From the NCBI GenBank assembly GCA_003427395.1, contig BFEA01000359.1:685136-711462 (forward strand): 26,327 bases of DNA. Reading direction: 5' to 3'. Below the pieces are notes generated by a model. It ran no database searches. It was not told the origin of the DNA and worked only from the letters and a program-made list of their open reading frames with translations. The DNA is from Chara braunii. Taxonomy: Eukaryota; Streptophyta; Charophyceae; Charales; Characeae. A program made the translations under genes and the position numbers. Below, piece by piece: positions 25,430 to 26,327 of the stretch. The first letter of the stretch is position 1. Each line of letters opens with the position of its first letter.

Positions 25430-26327
25430 GTGGCAGTGTAACTTCCATGTTCTAGCGGTAGATTCATTCGATTTTGCTCATCCTATCGATGGAAGTACCA
25501 TGAGGCCAGCCGTGCGGTTGGAGACTTACCCTCTCTCTCTCTCTTTTTTTTTTTTTTCTGGGACAATCCTCCAATCTATTCGTGGGGAGCCGCACGTGCT
25601 GGGAACTGGGCCCGTCGTCCCATTTAGAACATATTTGAGAGCACATTCAGAAAACAATTTTGAGATACCGGGACTTCAACCCGGCTTTGTCTGAAGAGTA
25701 AGATCATGAGCAATTACTAGCCTATCCGCTGAAGAAACCCAGAAGATAGGCTAAAATTAAGAAAAAGTCTGAAAAAATATGAGAAGTTTCCTTCTAAGCT
25801 CCACAACGGGACTAAAGGAACCCCTCTTTTTTTAAGCCACCGGGGCCATTACCCGGCTTTGGCAGTTAGCAGAAACCACAGCCAGCTGCAGGTCCCTCCC
25901 ACAGCAAGCTGCAGGGCCTTCCCAGAGGCCGAATAGATGGTCAACAAAAAACACGGCCTACATCTGGTCCTCCCCGCAGAGGAGGGAACTTGACAGGCTG
26001 GCCTATACTTCTGCAAGAAAAGCTCGCCGACATGGCAGCGTCATGAAAGTGACAGTATCCTCTTGCCTAGCGGCATTTGGCAGGGGCTGAGCACAAGCTG
26101 GGGCTGAGTACAGACACTGAGATGTGGTCCTCCTGTTGCTGCTCTCCCGACAAACAGCCCACCGTTGTGTCCCCCCAGAGCATTTTCGCGTGATGCTGCC
26201 GTGTCCACAGGGAGGAGGCGCGCCTCCTTTATCAATGCATCTTATCACCACCCGTATCCACATGATGAATGGCAGGGAGGGCTCAGGGAAGCGGGGGGCC
26301 AAGGCATATGGCGGGGGGGGCAAGAGG
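25430..26327. other. No gene confirmed
   Basis: The stretch contains a T-run after (tc)n (25529-25558) and a perfect 5-bp arm (accggg-acttcaa-cccgg, 25666-25684) that looks like a tRNA T-arm, but no other tRNA arms. A minus-strand frame at 26003-26323 starts MPPPPYALAPRFPEPSLPFI and is Pro/Arg/Cys-rich without a recognisable motif. The aggccgaatag/ctgcaggtccc area (25880-25940) has short ctgcagg echoes. I see no gene. Confidence 0.4.

Noticed and set aside
25661-25735. Possible tRNA on the minus strand (perfect T-arm-like ccggg-ttgaagt-cccgg)
   Set aside because: No anticodon stem forms and only part of an acceptor stem; one good arm is not enough.
26003-26323. 106-codon minus-strand frame at the window end
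   Set aside because: No recognisable motif, biased Pro/Arg/Cys content, and another frame is open over the same bases.
1-26327. CRISPR arrays, bacterial operons, riboswitches
   Set aside because: The repeats present lack evenly spaced unique spacers, and the exon structure, RNA types and transposons are those of a eukaryote nucleus.

Overview
This is repeat-rich nuclear DNA of a green eukaryote, most likely a streptophyte (land plant or charophyte-type alga). The evidence is: (a) one clean exon of the plant-type polyadenylation endonuclease CPSF73-I; (b) three decayed tRNA genes that resemble plant mitochondrial tRNA-Gln, tRNA-Arg and tRNA-Tyr; (c) short TTTAGGG-type motifs; (d) a Penelope-like retroelement with an N-terminal GIY-YIG domain, an arrangement known from the green lineage and some animals; (e) many simple repeats and transposon remains. 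There are no bacterial operons. A 925-base assembly gap lies at 12048-12972. I did not identify the species.

Layout. 1-528: a 277-bp tandem repeat with tRNA-like internal boxes. 521-3504 (minus): a decayed Penelope-like element read from high to low coordinates as GIY-YIG endonuclease, CxC/GHV linker, then reverse transcriptase, with purine-rich tracts at 530-660 and 3807-3970 on either side. 3482-3601 (plus): a RING-like cysteine/histidine cluster at the 5' edge of that element. 4040-8070: mostly anonymous sequence with a possible exon ending in a consensus donor (5007), unrecognised coding-like frames (5665-6587), a GGA-rich tract and an LTR-like GC-rich block. 8076-8690: a five-copy ~130-bp tandem repeat. 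9103-9200: the CPSF73-I exon, with good splice sites on both sides; the flanking kilobases look like long, transposon-filled introns. 10503-11287: a non-autonomous hAT-like DNA transposon with 8-bp target duplications. 13437-14895 (minus): a frameshifted Ty3/gypsy-type gag. 15200-15890: three tandem ~225-bp units, each carrying a U6 snRNA-like sequence. 16090-18080: anonymous DNA rich in AAACCCTAA motifs and small repeats. 18200-20629: the mitochondrial-type tRNA pseudogenes, with a 170-bp GA microsatellite between them. 20910-20990: a near-perfect 38-bp inverted repeat. 21079-25090 (plus): a heavily decayed Ty3/gypsy gag-pol. 25100-26327: anonymous DNA with microsatellites.

The only host protein-coding sequence I can name with confidence is the CPSF73-I exon. 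Everything else recognisable is mobile-element, organelle-derived or snRNA-derived. The most unusual items are the U6-like tandem array, in which three different 5' hairpins keep their pairing, the permuted Penelope-like element, the mitochondrial tRNA Arg-Tyr pair whose 5' flank is a tandem repeat running into the tRNA, and the hAT-like element.
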